Of a DNA stretch of 64,000 nucleotides, positions 62,256 to 64,000 are shown in pieces. The position numbers were made by a program, and so were the translations under genes. The first letter of the stretch is position 1. Every line of letters starts with the position of its first letter. Under the pieces are notes generated by a model, which searched no databases, had not been told where the DNA came from, and saw nothing but the letters and a program-made list of their open reading frames with translations. The stretch lies in assembly GCF_019749375.1 (NCBI RefSeq), contig NZ_JACWFE010000001.1, positions 744,001 through 808,000 on the forward strand. The letters are read 5' to 3'. This DNA is from Bacillus sp. S/N-304-OC-R1 (lineage in GTDB: Bacteria; Bacillota; Bacilli; Bacillales; Cytobacillaceae).

Positions 62256-64000
62256 TTACTCTGTTACAGCAGAAAAACGTTTTTTGAACATACCTGTGAA
62301 ATATACTATCGTTCCGGAAATAAAGATTACGGCAAATATGCCTAATATGCCGGCATTGTGCCACATATAACTAAAGTCACCGCTTGAAATAACAGCTTTA
62401 AATCCAGCAACACTATATGTCATAGGCAGGAATGCACTAATTGGCTGTAAAGCCTTTGGTATTAATTCAAGTGGGAACGTTCCTGCACTCGTAGTTAATT
62501 GCAAAATTAATATAATGATCGCAATAAAACGTCCCGGATCTGATAAAATGGTAACTAAAAACTGTACTAATACAATAAAAGTTAAACTTGTCATAATCGC
62601 AAATAGAATAAACAATGGAACACTTTGCACTTCCATTTTTAAACCAACAAGCAGAATACATACCGCGATTAACGCTTGAACTATGCCAACTCCTATTAAA
62701 ATAAAGAATTTACTTGCAAACCATCCCAAACCGCTTCTTGGTACACCTGCCGGCTCACGTAACGGGAAGACAATCGATAATAATAATGCTCCGACAAAAA
62801 GTCCAAGCGATAAGAAATATGGTGCAAATCCTGTTCCATAATTAGGAACTTCATTAATCTTTTCATTCTTTACATCAACTGGTTTTCCCATCATTTCATA
62901 CGTTTTATCATTCGCATGGACAGACGATGCTTTGTCAGATCCATCCTTTAGCTTTTCAGCTAATTCATTGGATCCATTCAGTAAGCTTGTTGTTCCGGCT
63001 TCTAGTTTTCCAGAACCTTCTTTTAACTTATCTGTTCCATCCTTAATAGCATTAGAGCCATTCTCTAATTGCCCAAGACCGCCTGCTAATGTATTGGCAC
63101 CACTTGCAAGCTTTTCTGCCCCATTCTTTGCTTCAGCAAACTTTTCTCCAAAGGTTTCCATTCCTGTTTGGAACTCATTTTGTCCCGTTTCCAATTGTTT
63201 TGCCCCTGCCTCTAGCTTTGCACTTCCTTTGGCAAGCTCAGACATGCCTTGCTGAAGCTGTTTTTGTCCATTATTTAAAGTCCCAATATTAGTTGCCAGC
63301 TCAGAGCTGCCTTCTGAGAGCTTTCCTGCTGCTCCTGCAAGCTGAGCAGTACCCGCTTTAAGCTGATTTAATGCTCCTTCTAGTTCAGCTCTTTGCGGAG
63401 AGTTTTCAGGAAGCTGACTGATTACACCTTGAAGCTTTTGCTGCAGAACATCAACCCCTCCGCTCAAGCTTACTGCTTCTGTCTGCCATTGCTGTAATGA
63501 AGCAGTAAGTGTTTTAGCACCTGTCTCAATTTGATCAGTCCCTGCAACAATCGCTGGGAGCTTTTCATTCACAGCTCCAATACCTGCTTTTGTTTGGCCC
63601 ATACCTGCAGATAACTGTGTTTGTCCAGCTTGAAGCTGCTTTGATGCATTTTCTAACTTCTGATGTCCTTCCTGTAGCTGTGCAAGTCCACCTACTAAAG
63701 TAGTGGTACCATCTGCAAGTTCTTTTGCACCACTATTTACTTTATTTACGCCTTCATTAAATTGTATTGATTTTTCTGCTAGCAAAGAAAGCTTTTCATG
63801 TATAGTTGATGTGCCATCCTTAAGATCAGAAGCACCATTTCTTAGCTTTTCTGCTCCATCACTAGCTTTCCCTAGTCCATCTGCTAATTCACTGACACTG
63901 TCAAACATCGTCTCTGAATACGTTTCGATGATTTTTTCAGAAAGAGATGCTTTAATTTTTTCAATAGCTGTTCCACCTATTTGTGCTGATAAGAAGTTAT
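62256..64000 (-). CDS. YhgE/Pip-family membrane protein, start beyond window
   Basis: The frame is open to the right edge with no stop, so the protein is longer than the 581 codons seen. The visible part has a long region with repeated LxxGxxxLxxG units (about 63880-62930, e.g. KLRNGASDLKDGT; QLQEGHQKLENASKQL), expected to form an extracellular coiled coil. It ends in five or six transmembrane helices of the ABC-2 type. YhgE/Pip proteins include phage receptors and type VII secretion components; the role here is unknown. The N-terminal domain lies right of the window. Confidence 0.85.
   Translation of the reverse strand, partial: NFLSAQIGGTAIEKIKASLSEKIIETYSETMFDSVSELADGLGKASDGAEKLRNGASDLKDGTSTIHEKLSLLAEKSIQFNEGVNKVNSGAKELADGTTTLVGGLAQLQEGHQKLENASKQLQAGQTQLSAGMGQTKAGIGAVNEKLPAIVAGTDQIETGAKTLTASLQQWQTEAVSLSGGVDVLQQKLQGVISQLPENSPQRAELEGALNQLKAGTAQLAGAAGKLSEGSSELATNIGTLNNGQKQLQQGMSELAKGSAKLEAGAKQLETGQNEFQTGMETFGEKFAEAKNGAEKLASGANTLAGGLGQLENGSNAIKDGTDKLKEGSGKLEAGTTSLLNGSNELAEKLKDGSDKASSVHANDKTYEMMGKPVDVKNEKINEVPNYGTGFAPYFLSLGLFVGALLLSIVFPLREPAGVPRSGLGWFASKFFILIGVGIVQALIAVCILLVGLKMEVQSVPLFILFAIMTSLTFIVLVQFLVTILSDPGRFIAIIILILQLTTSAGTFPLELIPKALQPISAFLPMTYSVAGFKAVISSGDFSYMWHNAGILGIFAVIFISGTIVYFTGMFKKRFSAVTE

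Noticed and set aside
62930-63880. The Gly/Leu-rich repeated segment as a CRISPR or tandem DNA repeat
   Set aside because: The repeats are at the protein level (heptad-like LxxGxxxL of YhgE/Pip), imperfect in DNA, without spacers.

Overview
The window is a stretch of AT-rich chromosome from a spore-forming, competence-capable Firmicute of the family Bacillaceae (Bacillus sensu lato). The evidence is a complete gerPABCDEF spore-coat/germination operon with a sigma-K-type promoter, comK, AddAB, a FadR operator of the Bacillus type, strong Shine-Dalgarno sequences with many TTG/GTG starts, and gene order close to the argC-yit-yis-gerP-addAB-yhj-comK-yhf region of Bacillus subtilis. No rRNA, tRNA, prophage, CRISPR array or insertion sequence was recognised.

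Left part (1-18 kb). The start of argC (cut by the left edge) is followed by an anaerobic/molybdenum-cofactor island: an Fnr regulator with a C-terminal cysteine cluster, mobB, moeA, a RIC-type iron-sulfur repair protein with a near-perfect Fnr box at the expected distance from a -10 element, and the remains of moaA with a large internal deletion and frameshift. A DsrE-family gene and yitW (SufT-like) come next. A conserved yit block follows: yitV, yitU, two small ORFs, an Ig-like secreted or anchored protein, yitT, degV-type yitS, a 43-aa protein, cvfB/yitL and yajQ/yitK. Then come an exported GH13 amylase-like protein with changed catalytic-region residues, a YisN-like protein, a large FIST-PAS-GGDEF-EAL protein, and yisL.

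Centre (18-30 kb): yisK with an acyl-CoA ligase, the gerP operon, and addAB.

Accessory centre (30-43 kb). This is the least ordinary region. A livKGFHM ABC importer continues, on the same strand, into a 59-aa ORF, a KAS III-like condensing enzyme with an altered catalytic site, an alpha/beta hydrolase, an SDR reductase and an acyl-CoA ligase. A 1,085-aa STAND-ATPase/winged-helix/BTAD regulator lies upstream. The promoters of livK and of the ligase share the arrangement TGTAAC-N5-TGTAAC-N10-TAYRAT, which suggests one dedicated regulon for uptake, activation and processing of an unidentified carboxylic or acyl substrate.

Right part (43-64 kb). This holds a sipV-like signal peptidase, a TVP38 protein, an LCP transferase, a GC-rich interspersed repeat, a YuxL-like peptidase, a YhjD-like protein, comK with an IDEAL-domain partner, a Ste24-type protease, azlCD with a divergent XRE-cupin regulator, and a TrpXYZ-like ABC transporter containing a second repeat element. 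These are followed by an enoyl-CoA hydratase, lcfB with a perfect FadR operator and an internal cre-like site, an ECF sigma/RsiV-type pair, lplJ, yhfI, yhfH, and the C-terminal part of a YhgE/Pip protein cut by the right edge.
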